This document shows, one piece after another, positions 39,591-46,874 of a stretch of 50,181 nucleotides of DNA; the stretch's first letter is position 1, and every line of letters starts with the position of its first letter. The notes below the pieces were generated by a model that saw only the letters and a list, made by a program, of their open reading frames with translations, was not told the DNA's origin and searched no databases. The stretch comes from a virus: the IMG/VR virus record IMGVR_UViG_3300044980_000168, positions 1 to 50,181 of that record, one strand, 5' to 3'. A program made the position numbers and the translations under genes.

Positions 39591-40322
39591 TCAAGTCTGG
39601 TTGGAAGTCAAAGCATCCGCGGATGCGATCGAGTCCGAGGACCGTAACGCATCCGCGGACCGTAACGTCCGGATAACCTGCGTCTGGGTCCATCGACCAC
39701 CGCGCATCGTCGGGATGCCCCGTCGGTTCGCTTCCTCCGCGAGCTTCCTCTGTGAGAAGCCCTCTGCCTGAAGTTTCCGAAGTGCCGCGACGGCTTCCGG
39801 GTTCTTCTTCGCGTAGGGCGGCATTCCGAGCCGGTGACCTCGCGCCTTTCTGGCCTGTAGCGCCGCCGAAGTCCTCTCGCCGATCATGTCCGCTTCCAGC
39901 TGCGCCCAGACCCCCAGCATGCCGAGCATCGCTCGGCCCATCGGGGTCGTGATGTCGAAGGGCTCGGTAGCGGAGACGAGCTGCAGGCGATGAGCTCCTC
40001 GCTCGTCCACCAGCTGCCAGATGACGGACTGACGTCGGGAAAGCCTGCTCAAGGCGTAGACGACCACCACGGGCAGCTCGCTCACTGGTGTGTTCCTGTT
40101 CTGCTCAGACGAAGCCATGGAAAGCACCTTCAGCAAACCCGGCCGGCGCCCGATCTCATCCTTGCCGGTCATAGCAGGGTCGGTCTCGACGGCGATCACC
40201 TCGTACCCGCGCTGCTCCGCCAGACGCTTGCATGCCGCGAGCTGAGCTTCGAGCCCGAGGCCGGACTCTTCTTGTTTCTTGTCGGACACGCGCGTGTAGA
40301 GGATGGCTTGGATGCGACTCAT
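39591..40322 (-). CDS. Serine recombinase (resolvase/invertase family)
   Basis: A 243-aa small serine recombinase. Residues 7-16 contain YTRVS with the nucleophile Ser13; VVYALSRLSRR and the long E-helix (GRAMLGMLGVWAQLEADMIG) complete the catalytic domain. The C-terminal part is a DNA-binding domain with a recombinase-like helix-turn-helix (LQAEGFSQRKLAEEANRRGI). It is too short for a large serine integrase, so it is more likely a resolvase or inversion enzyme. The last 20 codons are made of short repeats (SADAL twice), and their DNA includes a palindrome, possibly the recombination site. It lies 69 bp upstream of the TROVE gene. Confidence 0.88.
   Translation of the reverse strand: MSRIQAILYTRVSDKKQEESGLGLEAQLAACKRLAEQRGYEVIAVETDPAMTGKDEIGRRPGLLKVLSMASSEQNRNTPVSELPVVVVYALSRLSRRQSVIWQLVDERGAHRLQLVSATEPFDITTPMGRAMLGMLGVWAQLEADMIGERTSAALQARKARGHRLGMPPYAKKNPEAVAALRKLQAEGFSQRKLAEEANRRGIPTMRGGRWTQTQVIRTLRSADALRSSDSIASADALTSNQT
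39613..39667. repeat. Palindrome and overlapping direct repeats at the recombinase 3' end
   Basis: A perfect 14-bp palindrome GCATCCGCGGATGC (39613-39626), a second copy of its left part GCATCCGCGGA (39649-39659), and two copies of GGACCGTAACG (39639-39649 and 39657-39667). They encode the repetitive C-terminus of the recombinase and could form its crossover or binding site. Confidence 0.7.
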
Positions 40323-40395
40323 GATTGTTCGACCCTGTGTGTGAGACGAAGTTCCCGCTGACGTCGATTGATGGGATCTGTCCAGTGAGGCTTTC

Positions 40396-40689
40396 TCACT
40401 CGCCCCTCAAGAGCTTGTTGAACCTCGCCGACTGCTTCGCAAAAGTATGCAGTCCATGAGAGTCCATGAATCCTGCAGTCTTCTGCAATGCCGCCAGCGC
40501 GGCCTTCTCTTCACAGGTCTCCCAGCATTTCAGACACCAGGAGAGTTCTTCTCGCGGCGCGCCCCATCTCTCCCAGAACATCTCCGCCGCGAAGCCGCAC
40601 ACCCTGCAGCTCGACGCACGTATTTGCATGCGAAGCAGGTTGCTGAGCGCGATGAGCTCCGCGTCTTCCGAAGGTGTGCGGATGCGCAT
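40396..40689 (-). CDS. Hypothetical zinc-type protein, 97 aa
   Basis: A small protein with two Cys pairs, SCRVCGF and WCLKCWETC, that could bind zinc, between N-terminal helices (EDAELIALSNLLRMQIRASS) and a basic end. Its ATG overlaps the stop of the upstream gene by one base. Function is unknown. Confidence 0.6.
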   Translation of the reverse strand: MRIRTPSEDAELIALSNLLRMQIRASSCRVCGFAAEMFWERWGAPREELSWCLKCWETCEEKAALAALQKTAGFMDSHGLHTFAKQSARFNKLLRGE

Positions 40690-41489
40690 CAGAAAGAAAT
40701 CCTCGCCTGAATGAGCGGCTTATCCAGACCGAACTTCTGCCGATACGTGACGCGATACGAGCCGTCGCCTTGCTTGACCCATTCGCCTTCCTTTGCCTTC
40801 GGCGCGGCCATCTGCACAGCTTGCCCCGTCAAGCGAGCCGTCATCCGAGCGGCCTGTGTCTCACACCGGGCGCGGATGGGTGCGTAGTGCGGATCCTTCC
40901 ACATGACGGCGAGGGTCTTGCGGAGTTTCTCCTTTGCCTCTGGCTTCAGCGCCATGTCCCCGAAAGACGGACGAGGTCCGGGCGCCGCGAGCTCGGCACG
41001 TATGAAGGATTCCTCGTATAGGTCATCCTGAAAGAGTCTCTTCGCCAGCATCTCGGCCGAATCGGTGGCGTGGACGGCGGACGCTTGAGCGATGGGTGCT
41101 GGATTCGAGGTCATCGCCCGAAGTTTCTCCCCCGCAGCCAGCAGCTTCATGGCCTCGTACTCCTGCAATCCCTGCAATCCCTGGCTCTGTTGCGTTGCCG
41201 CCAGCTGCTTCAGCTGAGCTGCAGCGTCTCGGGCGCCCTGCTGGTAAGCCTGCTCCTTGATGCTCCTCTGTGACGGGCCTCTTGGCAGAGCGTACGTCTG
41301 GATCTGCGTAGGATGCACGCCATGCAAGTTCGAGGCAGGTGCGATGTATCTCGTGTCACATGCGCATATCGCCTGATGAACCTCTCCCGGCAAAACTGCG
41401 TTCATGCCACACACGCAGGAGAAGGCCCAAGCCTCGGAGTCGTACAGGGTTGGGGCGGATCTTGTGGTCGACGGGGCCATTGGGGTCAT
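40689..41489 (-). CDS. Hypothetical protein, 266 aa
   Basis: Read from ATG 41489, which shares one base with the previous stop. The longer frame is antisense-like. The N-terminal part has a Cys-rich patch (CVCGMNAVLPGEVHQAICAC). The middle is Gln/Ala-rich helix (AAAQLKQLAATQQSQGLQGL), and the last third is basic and helical, ending with a beta strand pair (GSYRVTYRQKFGLDKPLIQA). It may be a nucleic-acid-binding phage protein. The family is not recognised. Confidence 0.55.
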   Translation of the reverse strand: MTPMAPSTTRSAPTLYDSEAWAFSCVCGMNAVLPGEVHQAICACDTRYIAPASNLHGVHPTQIQTYALPRGPSQRSIKEQAYQQGARDAAAQLKQLAATQQSQGLQGLQEYEAMKLLAAGEKLRAMTSNPAPIAQASAVHATDSAEMLAKRLFQDDLYEESFIRAELAAPGPRPSFGDMALKPEAKEKLRKTLAVMWKDPHYAPIRARCETQAARMTARLTGQAVQMAAPKAKEGEWVKQGDGSYRVTYRQKFGLDKPLIQARISF

Positions 41490-41788
41490 CACAAACTCGC
41501 TTTCGGATTGGAGGTTTCCTGGAGAACAGAGGGTGGAGTGTCCTCCTCCCAGATTTCGAACTCGGCGCCTTCGGGCAGACGGAGGATGGTTGCCCCTGCG
41601 AGGAAGTGTCCTCGGGGTACCTGGATGTAGGCGGGGCATTGTCCTTTGAGGACCACGAGCTTCTTGCTCTTCCCATCCCCGTAATACTGGAAGGTCTCTT
41701 CGCGCCAAACACCCAAAGACTCTACGCTCGCGTTCACTTCAGCTGGAGCAAGATAACGAAGTGTGAGTTTGCGTTTGCGTGTGGTCAT
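41489..41788 (-). CDS. Hypothetical protein, 99 aa
   Basis: Read from ATG 41788. A beta-rich small protein (KLTLRYLAPAEVNASVESLG; ATILRLPEGAEFEIWEEDTP) with a basic N-terminus (TTRKRK). No motif is recognised. It starts an operon downstream of a 245-bp gap that probably holds its promoter. Confidence 0.55.
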   Translation of the reverse strand: MTTRKRKLTLRYLAPAEVNASVESLGVWREETFQYYGDGKSKKLVVLKGQCPAYIQVPRGHFLAGATILRLPEGAEFEIWEEDTPPSVLQETSNPKASL

Positions 41789-42033
41789 GTGCTCAAGACA
41801 CCGTGCCCTATCTTGTGTTCCGTGTCCCACAAAATATTTTCTTCGGCCGATAGCTTCCTTCTGTCCGGCATTTTCTAGAAATTTTCCGAGGTAACTCTCA
41901 GGGTGCTACTTCTACGGGCGCTCGGCGCCGTGACGGTACCCCTCCCCTGGGTGCCGGGTGACCCACCGCTACCGGTAGTGTGGGTCGGGCCACACCCACA
42001 CTAGACTGCACGCACTGTCGTCCCTCCTTGCGT
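41789..42033. other. Intergenic gap with an AT-rich palindrome and a hairpin
   Basis: No gene is seen. The right part holds a GC-rich 10-bp hairpin (41976-42003). The left part is AT-rich for this genome and includes the palindrome TTTCTAGAAA (41872-41881) about 85 bp before the gene starting at 41788. This is a likely promoter or operator region for the leftward genes, but I see no clear -35/-10 pair. Confidence 0.45.
41976..42003 (-). terminator. 10-bp hairpin downstream of 42034-42573 (terminator-like)
   Basis: TAGTGTGGGT (41976-41985) pairs perfectly with ACCCACACTA (41994-42003), loop of 8 nt. It lies 31 bp after the leftward gene at 42034. No T-run follows, so it may be a weak terminator, processing site or operator. 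Confidence 0.4.
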
Positions 42034-42573
42034 TCACTCGGGGTCAGGACTTGGCTCGTCATCGTCCCCGATGATGCGTGGGCCGCGATACGGTGCTGGC
42101 GTTGGTGCTGGCATGGGCTCATCGTTCTCCCCATCATCGTCCGAAGCTAGGGGGATAGCGTTGCGCACGCGTTTGCGTGGTGCGGGAGCGCTCGCGTCGG
42201 GCTCGAGCTCACGTTCGAGATCTGCGCGTGCGGGCATAAGCTCGCAGATAGCTCGAGCTGCAGTGACGGCGTCCTTGTGTCCGTCTAGAACCATGCGCCA
42301 AAGGGCCCGAATCACTGCGGTTTTGCCCGTGGGCATGGGTGGGAGACTGTTTTCGGGATCTGATGCGGCGTTCGAAGCCTTTGCAGCAAGAGCTATGAGC
42401 GCCGCCCGTCGCTGGGCTTCTTCGTTTTCCGTCCCTATGGCAATAGTTTCACTTCTTCCTGAAAGCATTGACAGGATTGAAGCTGTTGAAACTTGCCCGG
42501 GCTTCCCCTTGGAGCACGTCTTAGGGTGCCTGCCTGGTCCCTTGTGCCCGCATTCCTCGCACTTGTACGGCAT
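42034..42573 (-). CDS. Zinc-ribbon N-terminal phage protein, 179 aa (possible small terminase or regulator)
   Basis: The N-terminus has CEECGHKGPGRHPKTC, a small zinc-binding site. The middle is helical (PTGKTAVIRALWRMVLDGHK, then AVTAARAICELMPA) and could be DNA-binding. The C-terminal 60 residues are acidic and Pro-rich and likely disordered. The size and the helical core would suit a small terminase subunit, but it lies 7 kb from the large subunit and no signature supports this. Confidence 0.55.
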   Translation of the reverse strand: MPYKCEECGHKGPGRHPKTCSKGKPGQVSTASILSMLSGRSETIAIGTENEEAQRRAALIALAAKASNAASDPENSLPPMPTGKTAVIRALWRMVLDGHKDAVTAARAICELMPARADLERELEPDASAPAPRKRVRNAIPLASDDDGENDEPMPAPTPAPYRGPRIIGDDDEPSPDPE

Positions 42574-42582
42574 CCTCGAGAC

Positions 42583-42726
42583 CTACCACAATGAGTGAAC
42601 ACAAGTAGCGGGACACAACGCCGCGCGCAAGTATGCGATGTCTCGTCCCTTGCGTTCAATGAGTGCAAAGCTGTCCCAGGTCATGGGATACCCAGCATGT
42701 AATTCCGCTAGGTTAGCTATGAACAC
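42583..42726 (-). CDS. Possible small protein, 47 aa
   Basis: A GTG-started frame that reads like a real protein (FIANLAELHAGYPMTWDSFA, then RKGRDIAYLRAAL) and ends 9 bp before the start of the 42034-42573 gene. No clear ribosome-binding site is present. It lies in the divergent region between leftward and rightward transcription units, so its promoter would overlap the one for 42794. Confidence 0.4.
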   Translation of the reverse strand: MFIANLAELHAGYPMTWDSFALIERKGRDIAYLRAALCPATCVHSLW

Positions 42727-42793
42727 ATGTTGGCATCTTGAGTGTAGTATGTCTTTGCATCGCCCGACGAAACGGGCCGCAAAGGAGAAACTC

Positions 42794-43114
42794 ATGATTC
42801 CCTCACTCGCCGCTCTGTCTCTCGCCTTCGTCACAGGCTTTGCCGTCGTTGTCCACGCCAGCGGCCCGGCTCCCATAACCAAGGCGCCCGCCGTTGTCTC
42901 GAACCTCGTGCCGTCCGTTGACTCTCCCGTGGTCACGTTCGCCAGCATGACCGACGCGCCGTCCGTCGTTCGCGCGAGCCCCGTTACCATCTCGGTCCCG
43001 GCTCGCGCCATTCGCGGCAAGGTGACCGAGGGGGACGTGAGCATGCGCCGTTGCTCCACGCGCGTGCTGGTTCAGGGAAACGGCTTTGTTGAGACGTGCG
43101 AGAAGGTCCGATGA
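42794..43114 (+). CDS. Secreted or periplasmic small protein, 106 aa
   Basis: The ATG at 42794 follows AAAGGAGAAA (42781-42790). The first 23 residues form a signal peptide (IPSLAALSLAFVTGFAVVVH, ending in an A-x-G-like site). The mature part is Val/Ala/Ser/Pro-rich without a recognised fold, and ends with two Cys (RRCSTRVLVQGNGFVETC) that may form a disulfide. Its stop overlaps the next ATG by 4 nt. Confidence 0.6.
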   Translation: MIPSLAALSLAFVTGFAVVVHASGPAPITKAPAVVSNLVPSVDSPVVTFASMTDAPSVVRASPVTISVPARAIRGKVTEGDVSMRRCSTRVLVQGNGFVETCEKVR

Positions 43115-43248
43115 CATTCGAAGAAGAGATCCTACTCGCAGCAATCAACTCCCACGCATGGCCACGCGAAGAGGACGAGCCTGACACCTTGCGCTCTCCC
43201 CCTTCGGAACCAATCAACGAACGACCGATCGAAGTGTCGTTCGCATAA
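43111..43248 (+). CDS. Small acidic protein, 45 aa
   Basis: It starts at an ATGA overlap with the secreted-protein gene. The acidic peptide (MTFEEEILLAAINSHAWPRE) is followed by a short tail. The coupling argues for translation. Function is unknown. Confidence 0.5.
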   Translation: MTFEEEILLAAINSHAWPREEDEPDTLRSPPSEPINERPIEVSFA

Positions 43249-43409
43249 CGTGCGTGTACCACGAGAAAGGAGGAACCTTCCACACACTCTCATGTCCGTT
43301 AGTTCGATTCTCGTAAACCCGGAGCGTGCCTAGCGCCGCTCTGGCCTACGGTAACCGAGCATTCCGCCCGAACCTTCCAATATTGTACCCAAGAAACGGA
43401 GTAACCATC

Positions 43410-44477
43410 ATGGCTAGCGAATGGCACCGAGGAGTCCTTACCGCATCTTCCTGGCACGGTCTGGAGGAGATTGGCGTTATGTCCGATGACAAGGCGATGA
43501 TTGCCCACGGCGAGCAGAGCGGAGCATGGCCTACCGCGATTCGGTTCGCCGATGTTTTCGCCACGAGCCAAGACGGAAGAACTCTGCAGGCTCCTGGACA
43601 GGGTCTGATTGCTTCCTACCTGAATCCCTCGGATCACCCGGACGCGTGCCTTGCCGTCGTGGGTGACCGATACCGCGCGACCACTCCCGAGGAATGGCGT
43701 TCTCTCGTCAAGGCTGCCGTCGCAGCTGGCGCCAAGCCTACCGGTTGCTTCTCGCTGCGAGACGGAGCGCGAGTTCTCGCGACGTTCGAGATTGGACAGA
43801 GCAACGGGCTTCGCACACAGCTCGTCATGGCCGACGCTTTCGACGGGACCATGCGCCTCACGGCTGGATTCACGTCTATTCGCGTCGTGTGCGCTAACAC
43901 TCTCTCCGCCGCAATGTCTAGCGACGGTGCGGGCATGGCTCAGTTGCGCCACACGGCGAGCTTGGAAACCAAGGTCAACGTGCTTTCCGAGAGCATTGGC
44001 CAAGCCGTTGTCAATGGCGACAAGGTTCGCGATGCATATCACAAGGCCGAAGCCTTGAAGCTCACGACGGACCAGGCAATGAACGTGTTTGACCTGCTCT
44101 TCCCCAAGGCAGACAAGGACGACGGGAAGGCTGCTATCACCCGAGCGGACAACGCGCGAGCGGACGCACGTAGGGCGATGGCCAACCCCGTCAACCAAGC
44201 GGGCCCTACACTCGCCACGCTCTGGAACGCGGCAACGTATCTCGTGGATCGCGAGGTAGACGGCTCCGCTCGGAAGACTCGTGGAGGAAGCGCGATTGAC
44301 TCCCTTCTCTTCGGCTCACGTGGTAACCGCATCACCGAAGTACAGACAATGATCGATGTCATCTTGCGCGACGGTTCCGTGCAGAGCGTTCCCGCTTCGG
44401 AAGCGCTTGCGATGGGTGCGCCCGCCGACGTCGTCGGACGCAACGTGCTGGCTGACATGATCGCAGACCTCTCCTAG
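43410..44477 (+). CDS. DUF932 (phage/plasmid-like) protein, 355 aa
   Basis: Read from ATG 43410 with GGAG at 43398-43401. It matches the DUF932 / phage-plasmid-like family: an N-terminal SWHGLEEIG segment, the core strand AGFTSIRVVCANTLSAAMSS, and RHTASLETKVNVL, followed by a Lys/Ala-rich C-terminal helical domain. Members are common in phages and plasmids and are suspected to act in DNA metabolism, but no activity is established. It is followed by a hairpin and two small genes. Confidence 0.75.
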   Translation: MASEWHRGVLTASSWHGLEEIGVMSDDKAMIAHGEQSGAWPTAIRFADVFATSQDGRTLQAPGQGLIASYLNPSDHPDACLAVVGDRYRATTPEEWRSLVKAAVAAGAKPTGCFSLRDGARVLATFEIGQSNGLRTQLVMADAFDGTMRLTAGFTSIRVVCANTLSAAMSSDGAGMAQLRHTASLETKVNVLSESIGQAVVNGDKVRDAYHKAEALKLTTDQAMNVFDLLFPKADKDDGKAAITRADNARADARRAMANPVNQAGPTLATLWNAATYLVDREVDGSARKTRGGSAIDSLLFGSRGNRITEVQTMIDVILRDGSVQSVPASEALAMGAPADVVGRNVLADMIADLS

Positions 44478-44488
44478 TTCCGTTCCGG

Positions 44489-44510
44489 GGGTCCTCTTAC
44501 GAGAGGACCC
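44489..44510 (+). terminator. Hairpin after the DUF932 gene
   Basis: A perfect 9-bp stem GGGTCCTCT / AGAGGACCC with TACG tetraloop, starting 11 bp after the stop. Only a short TTT follows further on, so termination may be partial. Confidence 0.5.
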
Positions 44511-44537
44511 TCGCGGCGGGTTTAGGAGCCCGATGCC

Positions 44538-44789
44538 ATGATGCTTCCTACCATTCACTCGAACGGAACTGGCCGAACGGTGTTAGAAGAGCAGATCGAA
44601 AAAGCGTACGTCGCTCTTTCGGCCGCGATTCGGGCGCTTGAAGAATGTGAGCCGAACGGGCGCGACTATTACCCGCAAGGGGAGCATGCGTATGCCAAAG
44701 CGCGCGACGAGCACCTGTCTCGCTTGGCCCGCGTGCAGGACGTTGCGTCCGAGCTTCAAACCGTTTGGGAAGGGATCGTGAACCCATGA
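44538..44789 (+). CDS. Hypothetical helical protein, 83 aa
   Basis: AGGAG (44524-44528) precedes the ATG at 44538. The product is mostly helical with heptad-like spacing (VLEEQIEKAYVALSAAIRAL; AKARDEHLSRLARVQDVASE). It ends in an ATGA overlap with the next gene. Function is unknown. Confidence 0.6.
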   Translation: MMLPTIHSNGTGRTVLEEQIEKAYVALSAAIRALEECEPNGRDYYPQGEHAYAKARDEHLSRLARVQDVASELQTVWEGIVNP

Positions 44790-45055
44790 GACCAGCACTC
44801 ACACTGACCGAAGCCACACTGACCGGAAAACCCATCCCCCCTGCACTCCCTCCGGGCGCTCTCCAGTACGCGCGAACCATCGCCCGCTTGGACCCTGTAG
44901 GAGCGTTCAATCGGCGTGCGGGAAAGTACGGGTCCGGGAGCGACGTGACCGTTGGCCACGGGACCGTCGCCCGCGTGTCCGCACGCGTCGTGGGCTCCAC
45001 CCCCACCCGCGGGATCGGGCGCGCGTTCGAGCAGCGCATCCAGGTGTCGCGATGA
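44786..45055 (+). CDS. Hypothetical basic protein, 89 aa
   Basis: Starts at an ATGA overlap and ends in another with the gene at 45052. Rich in Arg, Thr and Pro (LTGKPIPPALPPGALQYART), probably partly disordered; possibly nucleic-acid binding. No family is recognised. Confidence 0.55.
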   Translation: MRPALTLTEATLTGKPIPPALPPGALQYARTIARLDPVGAFNRRAGKYGSGSDVTVGHGTVARVSARVVGSTPTRGIGRAFEQRIQVSR

Positions 45056-45585
45056 TCGGCGCCCGCCACGTGCCGCTCCGGCCGGAGGCGCCGGCCGGCG
45101 CACGCTTCGAGGTGTGGGAGAGCCGTGACACCACGGCCATCAAGCCCACGCTCGAGGCCGTGTACCGCACTGCGGACGACGCGATGGCGGCCTGCCGGGA
45201 CCTCTTCCGCACATGGGGGTCCCGGTGGGTCGCGATCGATACATGGCAAGGTGACCGCGTGGCGCAGCAGTTCTACAGCGCTTCGGAATGCGCATCACCG
45301 GGCGCGCACGCTCGCCCCATGGGAGCGATTGTGACTGCTCCCCCGACCACGCAACGCGCACCATGGGTGAGTGCCGTTGTCGATCACTCTCCAGGGGCCC
45401 TACCACTACGACACCGCGCTCTCCTTCGGGGGCGGTTTCTGGTCCCGGGTGACGTTGTGAGACGACGGCACATGACCCCCACCGACTGGTACCTAGCCGC
45501 TCTCCGCGCGTACGCCACTTGCCCGTGCGCGACGACGGAGGCTCTTGTGCGCATCACGTGGCAAGCACTGTCCGTCACTTCGTGA
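45052..45585 (+). CDS. Hypothetical protein, 177 aa as read; middle may be out of frame
   Basis: The N-terminal 85 residues are convincing (ARFEVWESRDTTAIKPTLEA, then DLFRTWGSRWVAIDTWQGDR). Between about 45300 and 45470 the frame becomes less protein-like, while a +1 frame gives a better peptide (GPYHYDTALSFGGGFWSRVT, from a GTG at 45371 to a stop at 45460). The last 37 codons (from ATG 45472, MTPTDWYLAALRAYATCPC) are again good. Either the gene is one fusion or there are three short coupled genes. A terminator follows. Confidence 0.5.
   Translation: MIGARHVPLRPEAPAGARFEVWESRDTTAIKPTLEAVYRTADDAMAACRDLFRTWGSRWVAIDTWQGDRVAQQFYSASECASPGAHARPMGAIVTAPPTTQRAPWVSAVVDHSPGALPLRHRALLRGRFLVPGDVVRRRHMTPTDWYLAALRAYATCPCATTEALVRITWQALSVTS
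45371..45460 (+). CDS. Alternative small ORF inside 45052-45585, 29 aa
   Basis: In the frame ending at TGA 45458-45460 the peptide reads with aromatic strands (LSITLQGPYHYDTALSFGGG), unlike the overlapping frame. The GTG has no clear ribosome-binding site. It could be the true continuation of the 45052 gene after a shift, followed by a separate 37-aa gene at 45472-45585. Confidence 0.3.
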   Translation: MPLSITLQGPYHYDTALSFGGGFWSRVTL

Positions 45586-45605
45586 CCAAGCGCACACTCC
45601 CAGGC

Positions 45606-45641
45606 AAACCCCGCCCGCCCGAAAGGGTGCGCGGGGTTTTT
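45606..45641 (+). terminator. Rho-independent terminator closing the 42794-45585 operon
   Basis: A 9-bp stem AAACCCCGC / GCGGGGTTT (45606-45614 with 45631-45639), with an inner GCCC-GAAA-GGGT hairpin, is followed by further T residues (TTTCTTT). It starts 20 bp after the stop codon and reads rightward. Confidence 0.85.
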
Positions 45642-45959
45642 CTTTGCGTGCCTGGTAAGCGTCACTCCGCCATGAGGCACGATCCCTGGTGTGAAACTCG
45701 CGCCGGGCCAGGCCTGCCCATGCCTCGCGCCGGGCCAGACCTGCCCATGTCTCGCGCCGGGCCAGCCCACTACAAGTGAACACAAGATGAACTCAAGTAT
45801 ATCGTAGTGTATGGTCATCCTCACTCCCGCGCTTTTTCCGGCCCCCACCCCCTCAAAAACTCACGAAATCCGCTCCCCGCTGGGTAAGGCCGGAGACAAA
45901 GGAGGGTCCCCTCCGGCGTTCGCGCCGCCTCTCGCCCCTCCGCCGCCGCGCTAGACGCC
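45642..45959. other. Non-coding gap with a 27-bp repeat
   Basis: Between two converging transcription units. It contains the rightward terminator's tail, a 27-bp repeat (45697-45769), a short AT-richer stretch and a GC-rich end with a small GGAGG/CCTCC hairpin that could end the leftward MazG-like gene. Frames here are antisense-like repeats, so I see no gene. Confidence 0.5.
45697..45769. repeat. 27-bp tandem direct repeat, 2.7 copies
   Basis: The units at 45697-45723 and 45724-45750 differ at two positions, and a partial third begins at 45751. The core is CTCGCGCCGGGCCAG. It lies in a non-coding gap between converging operons. Confidence 0.85.
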
Positions 45960-46379
45960 CTAGCGGGCCGGCCTCGCCGGCCGACCATCCTCGGTCAGGA
46001 ACCGGTCGCATGTGGCGCAGCGCACGCCCTTGTCGAGCCGGAGCTCCCTTGGCATGCAGTCGCAGACGAACCTCAAGCCGGTCGGTCCTGGGGGCATCCT
46101 GGGGGCAGGGATGACCAAAGGCGGGGCGGGTGGGGGTAAGCATGCTTTTTGTGGTGGGCCCATGTGGGCAGTCTCAAGGTCTCGCTTGAGCTGCAGGAAG
46201 GCCGTGTACACCAGGAGATCCCCGAGCTCCTCGGCTCGCTCCTTCCGCCAGTCGCGAGGATCTTTGGCCAGGTCCAGCCGGCCGTAAGCCTTCTGACCCG
46301 CCAGTAGCCGCTGGGCGAGGAAGGTCAGGGCGCGAATGGCGTCGGGTTCAAGCTGGGCAAGGATGTCAGAAAGACTCAT
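45960..46379 (-). CDS. MazG-like / all-alpha NTP pyrophosphohydrolase-like protein with zinc tail
   Basis: Read from ATG 46379 (139 aa); an upstream extension is less convincing. The helices KAYGRLDLAKDPRDWRKERA and EELGDLLVYTAFLQLKRDLE fit the all-alpha NTP-PPase pattern (E-E-x-x-D, expected metal site). The C-terminus carries CDCMPRELRLDKGVRCATCD, a small zinc ribbon. Such phage enzymes hydrolyse (d)NTPs or alarmones, possibly tuning nucleotide pools. The catalytic set is incomplete to the eye, so this is provisional. Confidence 0.5.
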   Translation of the reverse strand: MSLSDILAQLEPDAIRALTFLAQRLLAGQKAYGRLDLAKDPRDWRKERAEELGDLLVYTAFLQLKRDLETAHMGPPQKACLPPPAPPLVIPAPRMPPGPTGLRFVCDCMPRELRLDKGVRCATCDRFLTEDGRPARPAR

Positions 46380-46874
46380 GAGGGGAAACCCTCGCGCCAA
46401 TCTTCCAATCGCGGATATTCCGAGCAGTCTCGAACGTGCGCGCCGATTCCGCCACAGCAGGATTGAACGCCGAAACGATAAAACCCGCGCTTGAGCCATC
46501 GGGGTCAGCGAAACAGAAATCTTTCCATCCTCCATCTCGGTTCTCCTTGATCCTTTTCTCATGTGTTCCTCAGGCAGCTTCCGAAGTGCTGCGTGGTCCC
46601 CCAGGCTCTTCTAGCCTTGGGGGGACCACTACGCGTAGCAACTTGTGAAACGGGACGGTCCCGTGGTCCCGCGTGGTCCCTCTCTTTTAGACACGCAACT
46701 TGCTAACAATATCATGCACATACAGACCATGGTGGTTTCCGTGGTCCCGTGTGGTCCCTGCGTCATAAAAAGTGAAAACATGTCGGGACCACGCGGGACC
46801 ACATGCTTGTTTTCTCGCATATCTTCGGGACCACGGAAATCTCCATGCTCTATAAAAATGCGAAATCATTGAGG
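46380..46874. other. Intergenic region, candidate replication origin
   Basis: A 495-bp gap without a convincing gene between the MazG-like gene and the primase/helicase gene. The right half (46593-46834) is crowded with GTGGTCCC/GGGACCAC octamers (separate entry), a long hairpin, and an AT-richer stretch around 46690-46730. Iterons beside a replicative helicase are the usual setting of an origin. It could equally be an operator region. Confidence 0.5.
46593..46834. repeat. Array of nine GTGGTCCC / GGGACCAC octamers and a long hairpin
   Basis: GTGGTCCC occurs at 46593, 46663, 46673, 46741 and 46751, and its complement GGGACCAC at 46622, 46785, 46795 and 46827. Three tandem pairs are spaced exactly 10 bp, one helical turn. 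The first copy and the 46622 copy form a hairpin (46593-46629, about 15 bp with a small bulge, loop CTTCT). Inverted and direct arrangements suggest binding of a dimeric initiator or repressor. Confidence 0.85.

Noticed and set aside
41976-42003. Strong rho-independent terminator
   Set aside because: Stem is good but no T-run follows on the relevant strand, so only a weak or regulatory hairpin is claimed.
42690-42790. Sigma-70 promoter for the 42794 gene
   Set aside because: TTGGCA and TAGTAT are present but only 9 bp apart; no properly spaced pair was found.
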